A stretch of 11,159 nucleotides of DNA. Source: CAIVSN01 sp043778375. Its GTDB lineage: Bacteria > Patescibacteriota > Gracilibacteria > BD1-5 > UBA2023. The stretch spans positions 1-11,159 of the forward strand of contig JAYWGH010000077.1 of the NCBI GenBank assembly GCA_043778375.1, written 5' to 3'. Positions 1 through 8,720 of this stretch are shown here, in pieces. A program made the position numbers and the translations under genes. Position 1 is the stretch's first letter, and every line of letters begins with the position of its first letter. The notes under the pieces are model-generated. The model had not been told where the DNA came from. It worked only from the letters and a program-made list of their open reading frames with translations, and searched no databases.

Positions 1-2436
1 CAGAGATCAGTCGCACTGACGGTTATCAAAAATGAGAGCGCCGGAATATTTGCGGCTTCAAAACAGGCAAAGGCAGCTATTACTGAGGCACTCAAAGACC
101 CAAAGTTTGTTGGTGTTGAGATAAATTACGCCAATGATCAGGCGGACATTATCGGAGACGACTATAGAGAGCTCGCAATGGAGGCGATAACGACCCTGGT
201 GCTCGTGTTTATTGTTATGTGGTTATTTATCGGACTTCGAGACTCGCTCTTTGCGGTCATAGTCCTTCCACTTGCGTTTCTCGTGACATTTATATTCCTC
301 AAGTCACTCGGGCTCTCCCTCAACTTTTTGACAAACTTTTCGCTCGTACTCTCCTTTGGTATTGCGATTGATACGATCGTTGTAATTATCCAGGCAGCTT
401 CTGCCAAGGTGCGTGTTGGATATGAACCTCGTACGGCGATCATGCTCGCACTTCGAGAGTATGGTATCCCGGTAATCTCAGGAGTTATGACGACGATCGT
501 CGCCTTTGTACCGATGATGGTACTCCCCGGGATACTTGGGAAATTTCTCGCTTACATACCCATCACTATATTTGGAGTCCTGGCGTTTGGACTCATCCTC
601 GCGCTCACCGTCAATAGTGCTCTTTATCTATTATTTGTGAAGGCAAAAAAAAGCTACATCCACGATGATACAGCTGTCGAGTACGCCTCAGATGAAGAGC
701 GAGCGCTCCTCGAGTATGAGCGAATTGGTAAGACGGAGATCAAGGACAACGCTCGACCTCTTCGTCTCAGGCTCATCCACAGCGCGACCGTATGGTACAA
801 GAAAACTCTTACCAAGTTTCTCGAGAGTACACTTATTCGTAGGCTTGCTATTGCGATCCCGTTTGCGATCTTGATCCTCTCGTTTATACCGGTCATCGGA
901 GGGAAATCCCTCGCTGGGCATGTTGGATTTGACCTCTTTCCTGCGTCAGACAATGGATTTGTACAGTATGGGATACGAGGAGCAAATGGGGAAAAAGTTG
1001 CATCACTTGATGCAGTTACTCCAAAAATTGCGGATATCCTCGCCAAGTACCCTGAGATCAAGTTTTATAAAATGACGACTCGTGACTCCAAAAGCTCGAC
1101 GGATACAGGAATATCGGTCGACGTTACCCTCAAAAAGCTCACAGAGCGCAACAAGCTCGGGCTTCGCAGTGTATTTGATGTAGATAAAGCGCTTCTCGCG
1201 GACTTTAATGCTATCCGCGCGCTCGGGTATGATGTGTCATCAAAAGTCCAAGAAGGGGGACCTCCTGCTGGTAAAGCAGTTGCGATCAAACTCGTAGCTG
1301 ATTCTGCGAACTCACTCGGAGCGCTCATTACTACAGCAGCTGATTTTGAGCGAGAGATACGTTCGTATCCTGGAGTCAAGAACATCGAGAATAGCTCAGG
1401 GAAGACTCCAGGACAGTTTGTCTACCGACTTCGCAAGGATACTCTCTCGGAGCTCGGACTCGCACCATCTGTGGTGATCGACCAGATCGTAACGCTCCTC
1501 AACGGAGTGACAGTTGGGTCAATCGCTGATAGGGGAGAGGACCTCGATATCGTACTCAAATACTCTCAATTTGTACAGGGAGTGAGTCCTGATCTCGTGA
1601 GCTCGCATACTTTTGCGTATGCAGGGAAGACCTATCGCGTAGGTGATCTCATCGACACGAGCCTCACGAACGCTGCGGCCTCGATCTCTCGTGAAGCAGG
1701 ACTCGTCCAGATCTCGATAGGAGCGGATGTGGAGGAAGGAGGATCAAAAGAGGATATCCAATCTCGCTTTATAGCGTACGCAAACTCCTATCAGTATCCG
1801 AGTGGGATTCGCTCAGCTCAGGGTGGTGAAAATCAAGAGAATGCTGACCTCATAGTAGCTGTTCTCACTGCATTTTTTATCGCACTCCTTGCGATATTTG
1901 CGATCCTTACTCTCCAGTTTAATAGCTTCAAGCAACCAGTTATCGTCCTCTACTCTGTTCTTATGGCATTGCCGTTTGTATTTGTAGGACTTCTCCTCAC
2001 TGGTAACAAAATGTCTCTCCCGTTTGGGATCGGATTTATTGCGTTTACGGGGATTGCGGTCAATCATGGGATTATCCTCATTGATGCGATTAACATCAAT
2101 CTGCGAAAATGAATGAAAGGCTTTACGGTCCTTGTCGAGGCAGGATCAAGCCGTCTTGAGCCAATGATACTAACTACCCTTACGACCTGTCTTGGTATTC
2201 TCCCACTCGCTCTGCGAGACGCGTTTTGGGCAGGACTCGGGTATACGATTATCTTTGGACTTGCGGCGTGTACTTTTCTCACTCTGTTTGTAGTAAAGTG
2301 ACTCTACTACGAGGCGTTTATGGTCGATCACGGATGGGGACCACACATCAAGCGCGCACTCGCTTGGCCGTTTAAACTGATTTGGAATATTTGCAAACTC
2401 CTCTATCGTAGTGTGGTAAAACCTCGGAGTGTTTAA
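1..2436 (+). CDS. RND-family efflux permease, C-terminal part (5' end outside window)
   Basis: This is the C-terminal 811 residues of an inner-membrane RND (AcrB/MexB-like) proton-driven exporter. The frame is open from base 1 and ends at TAA 2434-2436. It reads through in-frame TGA at 2110-2112 (Gly704) and 2299-2301 (Gly767). Visible parts in order are the end of the first periplasmic loop (about 1-58), TM2-TM6 (about 60-205), TM7 (about 275-300), a large second periplasmic loop (about 300-605), TM8-TM10 (about 610-700) and TM11-TM12 (about 720-770). Typical RND stretches flank TM11, such as SRLEPMILTTLTT and LGILPLAL. Without the recoding the protein would lose TM11 and TM12. The TM4 motif is GIAIDT, one Asp instead of the usual DD pair, and TM10 has GIAVNHG, so the AcrB-type Lys is Asn. 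Substrate cannot be told. The downstream gene overlaps its 3' end. Confidence 0.93.
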
Positions 2437-3124
2437 ACCAAAAAATTTATTTCGCATTCTCTGAGTGATCCTCCTGATTTTTCTGGTAGGATCGCTCTTG
2501 ATCGAGCTTGGATTTCGCTTCTATGCAATGCCGTACATTCGTCTCGTGAATGAACCTACTCCGAGAGCAAATACGGTGGCACTCGTACTCGGTACTGCTC
2601 CAACTACGAGCGACGGCCGATCAAATATATTTTTTGAAGGGCGGATGCAGCGAGCGGCACAGGTGTATCGTGACTTTGGGGCAGATTGCCTCCTGCTCTC
2701 TGGAGACAATACTTCCCTCGAGTACAACGAGCCAGTAAGTATGCAGCACCGACTCCTTGAGCTCGGAGTCCCTGCAGAGCGGATGTATCTCGACTACGCA
2801 GGGATTCGGACGCTTGATAGTGTGCTACGAGCACGAGATATATTTGGACTCTCGGGGTTTGTGATCATATCACAGCCGTTTCATCTGGAGCGTGCTGTGA
2901 CAATTGCGCGTGCAAGTGGTCTACAGGCCACCGGATACGCAGCTGAGAGTGTTGCGCTCATGACTGCCCCACGAGTATACTTGCGAGCGATAGCGAGTGA
3001 GTGGGTGGCTCTCTACGATATACTTTTTGAGACGGGCGCCAAGTTTGCAGGCGAGAGGATACCTATCGATACTCGCTCTGATGTACGGCCAGTTCCTGCC
3101 AGGACCTGTGCACCGAGAGGGTAG
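2429..3124 (+). CDS. Membrane-anchored YdcF/SanA-like (DUF218) protein
   Basis: This is a DUF218-family protein (231 aa with this start) resembling SanA/YdcF, proteins linked to envelope integrity whose biochemical role is unsettled. Family features include the ALVLG strand near residue 50, a GR.Q.A..VY..FGAD block, SGDN, a NEP..M motif, DYAG.RT.DSV, and SQPFH.ERA. I chose GTG at 2429, which overlaps the RND stop by 8 nt. It gives a basic N-terminus (MFKPKNLFRILG) running straight into a hydrophobic anchor (about 10-28), but it requires TGA 2462-2464 to be read as Gly12. The alternative is GTG at 2465, after that TGA, which loses the basic leader. No spaced Shine-Dalgarno is visible, so translational coupling to the RND gene is an inference. 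The catalytic domain would face the periplasm. Stop is TAG. Confidence 0.85.
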
Positions 3125-3133
3125 TATTTTCTC

Positions 3134-3162
3134 TTGAAATCTTGGAGCACTTTGCCTATACT
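3134..3162 (+). promoter_or_regulatory. Sigma70-like promoter for the barstar-family gene
   Basis: A TTGAAA -35 hexamer (3134-3139) and a TATACT -10 hexamer (3157-3162) are separated by exactly 17 nt, each one mismatch from consensus. The ATG of the barstar gene is at 3175, only 12 nt after the -10. A start site 6-8 nt downstream of the -10 would leave a leader of about 5 nt, so the transcript may be nearly leaderless. It lies just after the DUF218 stop, so the barstar gene can be transcribed on its own. Confidence 0.7.
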
Positions 3163-3174
3163 CATTTTTTTCTC

Positions 3175-3450
3175 ATGAAAACATATACTCTACAAGCCAA
3201 GAACTTTAACACTGTAGAATCGTTATATGACGAGATAACTCGAGTACTCAGTTTCCCTGAATATTTCGGTCGCAATCTGGATGCACTCTATGATATACTC
3301 TCAGACTGGGATGAGCCTTGTGTACTCATATGGCAGGGGAGTGCGCAGTCAAAAATTGATTTTCAGATGGATACTACACAACCTGGATTTTATGGGCAGG
3401 TGATCTCTACTCTCCAGGATGTGGAGGGGTTAGAGCTCCGGCTTGAGTAG
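3175..3450 (+). CDS. Barstar-family (RNase inhibitor-like) protein
   Basis: This 91-aa protein matches the barstar family, small proteins that block barnase-type ribonucleases with an acidic helix. The hallmark is FPEYFGRNLDALYDILSDW (about residues 27-45), which corresponds to the barstar 'FP.yfG.NldAl.D.L' helix including acidic positions. It is followed by a strand (CVLIWQGS). Length is normal for the family (about 90 aa). ATG 3175 is preferred over a TTG at 3142 because family similarity begins there and the promoter -10 lies between the two. No barnase-like ribonuclease is visible in the window, so it may be an orphan immunity protein or regulate some other partner. It ends at TAG one base before the end of the convergent FecR gene. 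No in-frame TGA. Confidence 0.88.
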   Translation: MKTYTLQAKNFNTVESLYDEITRVLSFPEYFGRNLDALYDILSDWDEPCVLIWQGSAQSKIDFQMDTTQPGFYGQVISTLQDVEGLELRLE

Positions 3451-3451
3451 G

Positions 3452-4849
3452 CTATCGAATAATTGCCTGACCACTCACTGGAGGCCTCTTTGGAACGATG
3501 ACAGCTGGTCCACTTACCACTGGTTTTATTGAGGGGAGTAGTACTTCTGATGTTTTGAGAGTAGGGAGTATACTTGATTCTGACGGAGTGCTAACTTTCA
3601 ATGAAGGCGTTACTCCTGATAGCGTATTTATAGGTGCCAGAGAGCCAGTAGATGCTGATCATGAGCTCTCAATCTCTACTCACTGCTCAATGACTGTTGC
3701 ACTCTGTGAAACTGCTTGCATGGCACTCTTCACTCGGTCTTCATAGGCTTTACCAAATGTTTTATCAAATCCGCTAATTCCCTCTTGGAGGATATTCACT
3801 GACTTTTGAAATGCATCTTTTTTTGTTTCGTCCGCACCAGCAATGCTCTGACTCCTGAGATTCTCAAGAGTTTTTTTCATCGCAGTGAGCTGGAGATCTT
3901 CTCCAAAAAGTATCCGAATACGCACCGTATCCTCAGGTTCTATGATACCAGAGATACTTCCGTACATCTGGGTATATTCGAGCTCTACGGCTTTAGACTC
4001 AAAAAACTTTTGTAACTCACTCGTGCTGGGGAGTGAGACCCGTACCTCTGTATTGATTTTTTTTTGTGTAGCAGGATCAATCGGTTGCATGCTCATTTCG
4101 GGTGGTACTCAAGTTCTTGGTCCTTCGAGAGAAGTAAGATAGAGGATATCTTTTTTGAGATTTTGAATTACCTCTCTCTTCGCGAGGAGGCGTTGCATAT
4201 TTACTTTGATTTTTTTAGCCTCTCGTTGATCAAAGGTAGAAATAGACTCCTCGGGACTGAGGCTCGTCTCTATAACTCCGGAGCCAGTAGTTGCTCGTAC
4301 ACTGACACTGTCTTTTGGGAGACTCGAGTCTACGACCGTACACTCTGATCCACTGGCACTCGTCGTGAGGAGTACTGCTGTCCCTCTCACTCCTGCTGAG
4401 AGATCAGAGGTCTCAACGGTAAATATTCCGAGCTCTGTCACCGGACGAATAATGCGCGCCCAGAGAGATCCAGCACCGAGGTAGCCAGTGTCCCTAGTGC
4501 GAAGTTCGTAGGAGCTCCCTTCTGATATACGCACAATTGAGCTGTCACTGTAGATGATCTCTATACTTGCGCCCGTATCGGTGCGCAGAGTATCTCCTAC
4601 TCTGAGGGTCTCACCTTTCCCTATTTTTGAAGTATTACTGCCTGAAATTCGCGTAACTGATCCTATTGTATCCGATACATAGGCGAGTACCTCACCAGGC
4701 GCTTTTACTTTGTTCACTCCACTTCCAGTGCTTGCAACAGTTGTCTGAGCGGGTACTCTACTTACAGACTTGTAAATGTATGCAGAAAATCCCCCGATTA
4801 AAAGACCGAGGACGATGGCAATAGGGAGCCAAATTTGATTTTTGGGCAT
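3452..4849 (-). CDS. Membrane-anchored FecR-domain protein (465 aa)
   Basis: The protein starts at ATG 4849-4847 and ends at TAG 3454-3452. It reads TGA as Gly at 4111-4109 (Gly247), 3682-3680 (Gly390) and 3661-3659 (Gly397). An N-terminal membrane anchor (about 5-27) is followed by a FecR domain (about 50-160; AYVSDTIGSVTRISG, LRVGDTLRTDTGA, GSLWARI, VETSDLSAGVRGT). After that come a charged, probably helical middle (about 205-390) and a Ser/Thr/Pro-rich tail (about 395-465). FecR domains in this arrangement are extracytoplasmic, ligand- or partner-binding beta domains. Here there is no FecI sigma factor or TonB receptor nearby. It is divergent from a CHASE2 cyclase, a known genomic pairing, so a role in delivering an envelope signal to that sensor is plausible but inferred. 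Under the standard code it would be split into two apparent proteins at 4109, but both halves are in one frame. Confidence 0.87.
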
Positions 4850-4853
4850 AGGT

Positions 4854-4870
4854 GAGAGTAAAAAACTCTC
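4854..4870. repeat. Small inverted repeat in the fecR-like 5' leader
   Basis: GAGAGT (4854-4859) and ACTCTC (4865-4870) form a 6-bp inverted repeat with a 5-nt A-only spacer, between the putative -10 and the start codon of the FecR-domain gene. It could form a small leader hairpin or be an operator half-site pair. It is short enough to be chance. Confidence 0.3.
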
Positions 4871-4872
4871 TT

Positions 4873-4899
4873 AGTATAGACTCTTTGCGCTGAAAGCAA
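4873..4899 (-). promoter_or_regulatory. Candidate promoter of the FecR-domain gene
   Basis: On the - strand a TATACT -10 hexamer (4878-4873) lies 23 nt before the ATG at 4849. It is the same hexamer as in the barstar promoter. The best -35 candidate is weak: TTGCTT at 4899-4894 with a short 15-nt spacer. The site lies in the 77-bp divergent region shared with the cyclase gene. No equally clear promoter is seen for the cyclase. Confidence 0.42.
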
Positions 4900-4926
4900 T
4901 GTTGAGGGTGATCATTTCCGATAGCA

Positions 4927-6963
4927 TTGCACAGACTTCGGGATAAAATATTTTTTTTAACCGCTCTCCTGAAAGCAAAATCAATATACATGCTCGTAGC
5001 CCTCCTGCTAGGGATAGGATTTGGGTATGGAGTGACGCAGCTGTTGCGCCCAGTATTTGGGGCGGACTTTCAGGCGATTGTGAGCTACTCGGTCATGCGG
5101 AGTGCTCCGACGGGCAAAGTGGTAATTGTGGCTATCGACAATGCGTCACTTGACTCACTCGCTAAAAATGATCTCCGGATTTTTACCTTTTCAAAGCAGG
5201 TATACTCTGATCTCTTTGATCGTCTCAATACCGCAGGAGCTCGGGCGATCGGACTTGATGTAGTGCTCGCTAATCCTGACCCTACGGAGACTGGACTCGT
5301 GAAAACACTCGAAAAGTATAACAATATCACTATTGCCACAAAAGTCGGGATAGATGGGGGAGAGCAGGTCTCACCGAGATCTATATTCCCTGAGAAATAT
5401 TGGTCCATGATCGATCTCATATCTGAGTATGGATACCTTCGAGGGCTCAAGCTCACGCACTCTACCGAGCGGCAGTCCACAGAGCCATTTGCTCATAGGG
5501 TATATAGGCTCTATACTAGAGAGCCAGCATGAGCCTGACTCACTCGTTCGCCCGCATGACTCCTTGCGAGTGGTGAGCGGTATCAGGTGAGTCTGTTGCG
5601 GAGTGTGGTTGTGAATTCTCAAGGGAGCTCCCTCATCCCATTTAGTCATGAGATCGGTGGATTTACGAGGTATTCACTCTCGGATGTACTCGCGGGCAAG
5701 TTCCCTGAGGGAGCGTTTCGTGATAAAGCGGTCCTTATTGGTGAGTATGGGACACTTATCCACGACGCTCACAAGTCTCCACTCAGCCAGAGAGTCGATA
5801 TGCCAGGGGTAGAGTTTCACGCCAATCTCCTCGACTCGCTCCTGAGTAACAGCCCGCTTGCTCCGGTCAAAAACGAGGTGAATTGGGCGATTATTCTCAT
5901 GGTGGCGGTGGGGACATTTTGGATAGTGGCAACTCGTAAGCTCTGGGGAAATATCCTTTGGCTCGTAGGTGCTCCAGTCGGGCTGGTATTTGTGACATGG
6001 TACCTCCATGCGGGGCAGGGACTCCTCATCGATATTTGGATGATATTTTGTACAGGATTCATAGCTCCAGTAGTTGCTGCGGGGATATATCGGTATCGGT
6101 CACTCGATGCTCGTGGGCGCTTTCTGCGACAGGCATTTGTCCGCTATATTGCGCCAGAGCTCGTAGATCAGATCGCGGCTAATCCTGATATTTGTAGCCT
6201 CGGCGGTCAAAAGCGAGAGCTCGCCATACTCTTTAGTGATATTGAGGGATTTACTCGTATATCCGAGACGCTCGAGGCGCCGGTGCTGTTTGCTTTTATG
6301 AATGAATATCTCTCTGAAATGACGGAGATACTCATCGCGCAGCGGGGGACACTCGACAAGTATATTGGGGACGCGGTGATGGGGTTTTTTGGAGCGCCAG
6401 TTCCACTCGAGCATCCAGTACGGGCAGCTTGTCTCACGGCTCTCGCAATGCAGTCGAGACTCAGAGAGCTCGCACCTGTCTGGCAGGCGCGGGGGATTCC
6501 ACCGATCATGACTCGCATCGGGCTTCACACTGCGGAGGTGATGGTCGGGAATATTGGCTCGGCTACGAGATTTAGCTATACAGTGCTGGGTGACGGTGTA
6601 AATCTCGCCTCGAGACTTGAGGGGGTCAACAAGGAGTATCACACCAACATCTGCGTGAGTGGTGAGATCGTGGCACTGGCAGGGGAGGGATTTACCTTTC
6701 GAAAGCTTGACCGTATCCGAGTAAAAGGCCGCGACAGTGCACTTGATGTATATGAGCTCCTACACGATTATCTGAGTGCTCGCGTCGCTCCATATGAGGC
6801 AGCTCTTGAGGTATACTTCTCAGGGGATTACCAGGCGGCACGGGTGGCGTTTGGGGCTCTCGAGGGCGACCCAGTGGCAGAGGTGATGGCGAGACGCTGT
6901 GACGCGATCCTCTCGGGGGCCGTAGTGCTCCGAGATTGAGCATTTACGATGGAGGGGAAGTAG
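4927..6963 (+). CDS. CHASE2-sensor class III adenylate/guanylate cyclase
   Basis: This 678-aa membrane receptor cyclase would make cAMP or cGMP from ATP or GTP. Order: N-terminal TM (about 18-40), extracytoplasmic CHASE2 domain (about 45-315; VIVAIDNASLDSL, AIGLDVVLANPDP, and FRDKAVLIGE.GTLIHD with PGVEFHANLLDSLL near its end), three TMs (about 318-388), then a class III cyclase domain (about 430-610). Catalytic residues visible are metal Asp438 (FSDIEGFT) and Asp482 (KYIGDAV), substrate Lys478 and Thr552 (YTVLGD), and transition-state Asn559/Arg563 (NLASR), so it looks active. Thr at the purine-specifying site fits class IIIb adenylate cyclases. TGA is read as Gly at 5530, 5536, 5557 and 6937, and stop is TAG 6961-6963. 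The standard code would split it at 5532 inside CHASE2. The TTG start at 4927 precedes a basic then hydrophobic N-terminus. No in-frame ATG precedes it, and ATG 4990 would cut into the TM. Confidence 0.92.
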
Positions 6964-7050
6964 GAAATAGTTTGCAAAAGTTATGACTTTCATCCACTGT
7001 AAGTGTCGAAAGGAGTGACTTTTGTTCATTAGACTTTCCAAAATCTTCAT

Positions 7051-7081
7051 TTGACTCGGGCAAATAATCGACTAGTATAAA
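7051..7081 (+). promoter_or_regulatory. Candidate promoter of the vapBC-like operon
   Basis: TTGACT (7051-7056) is followed by TATAAA (7076-7081) with a 19-nt spacer, or by TAGTAT (7073-7078) with a 16-nt spacer. The antitoxin ATG is at 7118. The region upstream carries several TGACTTT-like repeats. AbrB-type antitoxins usually repress their own operon, so an operator nearby would be expected. Confidence 0.4.
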
Positions 7082-7117
7082 TTCCTATTTTCTTATAAAA
7101 CTCTTACTATCTTACTT

Positions 7118-7384
7118 ATGAGTAGTTCTACAACACAAATTCGTGTTCGAGAAAAACACCAAGTGACACTCCCCATGTCTATTATTCGACAGGCAAAGAT
7201 CTCTCTGGATGATGTTTTAAATGTTTCGTATAGCAATGGAGTAATCACTCTTCATCTCCACAAGAAAAGCATTGCTCGGCCTTCTCTGATGAGTTATGCA
7301 GGCTCAACGAAAGGGCTTTATGGTACGAACACTGCGCAGCGTATTGCCTATATCAATAATCAACGTGCCTCATGGGATGAGTAA
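7118..7384 (+). CDS. vapB: AbrB/MazE-like antitoxin (VapB type)
   Basis: This is an 88-aa DNA-binding antitoxin with an N-terminal SpoVT-AbrB swapped-hairpin domain (about residues 5-48: TQIRVREKHQVTLPMSIIRQAKI, then a DVL.V...NGVI.L strand pair). Its variable C-terminal tail (about 50-88) would bind the toxin. It lies 17 nt before a PIN-domain gene, the classic VapBC layout. ATG 7118 is the first start that keeps the whole AbrB hairpin. The sequence before it is AT-rich with no Shine-Dalgarno. It has several glycines but no TGA codon, and stop is TAA. The symbol rests on domain and context only. Confidence 0.87.
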   Translation: MSSSTTQIRVREKHQVTLPMSIIRQAKISLDDVLNVSYSNGVITLHLHKKSIARPSLMSYAGSTKGLYGTNTAQRIAYINNQRASWDE

Positions 7385-7401
7385 ATACTGCCATTGTCGA
7401 A

Positions 7402-7827
7402 ATGGAGGGCTCAAAGGTATACTTTGATACGAATATTTTCATCTACTTTCTTGAAACTGACGAAAAGTTTTTTGAGGTATGTGCACCTTTCTTTAAAGCT
7501 GTAGAAGATAGTGTTTTTAGTGGTTGCTGTGGGGACGCGGTCATATGCGAGCTATTGGTCAAGCCTATGGAGTCAAATAACCTCTTGAGAATCAAGAGTA
7601 TTAAGTCACTATTTGGGAGTAACGGCTATTTTACTCCACTCAGTCATACTCGTGAAATCTTTGAAATGACTGCCTTTATCCGAGCTACTCAGAGACTCAA
7701 GTTCGCAGATGCAATACACATTGCTACGGCTATAGATGCTGGCTGTACACATTTTGTAACACACGATAAAAAGATTGTATCTAGTGCCCTTGGCATCAAG
7801 GTGATTGATATTGCAGAGCTTGTATAG
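7402..7827 (+). CDS. vapC: PIN-domain ribonuclease toxin (VapC type)
   Basis: This 141-aa PIN-domain protein is the likely toxin of a VapBC pair. VapC toxins are Mg2+-dependent endoribonucleases that cut tRNA or rRNA. The acidic metal-binding set is visible: Asp9 in VYFDTNIFIY, Glu50 in VICELLV, Asp103 in KFADAIHIATA and Asp122 in FVTHDKK. Length is typical of VapC, so it looks intact and catalytically competent. It follows the antitoxin by 17 nt and should be cotranscribed with it. ATG 7402 sits just before the first beta strand. No Shine-Dalgarno is seen. Stop is TAG, with no in-frame TGA. The RNA target cannot be inferred. Confidence 0.9.
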   Translation: MEGSKVYFDTNIFIYFLETDEKFFEVCAPFFKAVEDSVFSGCCGDAVICELLVKPMESNNLLRIKSIKSLFGSNGYFTPLSHTREIFEMTAFIRATQRLKFADAIHIATAIDAGCTHFVTHDKKIVSSALGIKVIDIAELV

Positions 7828-7883
7828 AAGCTCTATTCCGATAGGATAAAGATATATCTCATAGATCTTGCTCTCATCTCAAT

Positions 7884-8705
7884 ATGTCACCGTCAAACAC
7901 CCCTTTCTCCTATTCTCGCTATCTATTCGTCTTTGCCCATCCTGACGATGAGATATATACCTGTGCCTTTATAGCTGAACTTATACTCAAGTGAAAAGTT
8001 GTTGATGTGCTCTATGTGACAAGTGGTGACTATAATGGTCCAGAAATTGCTGTAGAGCGCAAAAAGGAGGTATCTAGGGCTCTATGATTTATTGGAATCA
8101 AGGAAGAGAATGTTCATTTCCTCTGAGTTTCAGAGCGACAACTTATGGATCAGGCACTCGAAACTCGGGAAGCACTGTTTGAACAAGCTCTAAAAATAAA
8201 TCCTGATTGCATTGTTGGGCATGACTTTGAGGGCGGACATAACGCTCATGATTTATCGAGTTATTTTACGTCATATATAGCGCAGAAGATTTGAGCTGCC
8301 CAGTTCGTTTTTCCTGCCTATCATAACTGGCCAGGAAACCGTATCTGGAATGAATTTGTCACGAGTAAGTCGACTGATTACGAATTTGTTCTATCGGAGT
8401 CTCAAAGAGAATTTCAGAGGAATGTAGTTTGAGCCCACAAAACTCAGGAAGGTTTCATGAATCTCCTATTGAATAACGGGCATTTATTTCCTGTACGAGA
8501 AGTGTTAAGGTATATATCTACTTCTATTGATTATACGGTTCCTCCTGCTTCCCCTGTTTGATATGAGTATCCAGGGAGTAAGATCACTTTCGCTAAGCTA
8601 AGAGATGTAATCTTATCTATGGACTATAAACCACCTGCTAAGGAGGGGGCTCCCGAGCCTTCTATGAGTGAGTTCAATGACTTAGTACATGAGTTGCGTG
8701 TGTAG
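7884..8705 (+). CDS. PIG-L/LmbE-family deacetylase, dependent on TGA=Gly
   Basis: This 273-aa protein of the PIG-L/LmbE family is a zinc-dependent enzyme family that removes acetyl groups from N-acetylglucosaminyl compounds. The metal motif AHPDDE is at 18-23, with HPDD at 19-22. VLYVTSGD follows the first helix, and the second metal site is GHDFEGGHNAHD (His119, His122). A later AHKTQ (His185) matches the family's 'H..Q' element. Six in-frame TGA codons (7992, 8085, 8124, 8292, 8430, 8559) encode Gly37, 68, 81, 137, 183 and 226. Gly68 (ALGF) and Gly81 (FLGV) fall on glycines typical of the family. With the standard code no piece longer than about 88 codons survives, so the gene would be missed. 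ATG 7884 lies 10 residues before the first strand, with no Shine-Dalgarno. Stop is TAG. The substrate is unknown; sugars, glycolipids or small thiols are all possible. Confidence 0.9.
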
Positions 8706-8720
8706 GAGAGCATCCCTTTC

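Noticed and set aside
3142..3174. Upstream TTG start for the barstar gene
   Set aside because: It would add 11 residues not seen in the family and overlaps the -10 region of the best promoter in the window.
3498..3746. 82-codon plus-strand ORF
   Set aside because: It is antisense to the recoded C-terminus of the FecR-domain protein.
6100..6642. 180-codon minus-strand ORF
   Set aside because: It lies opposite the conserved catalytic domain of the cyclase, whose motifs are unmistakable on the plus strand.
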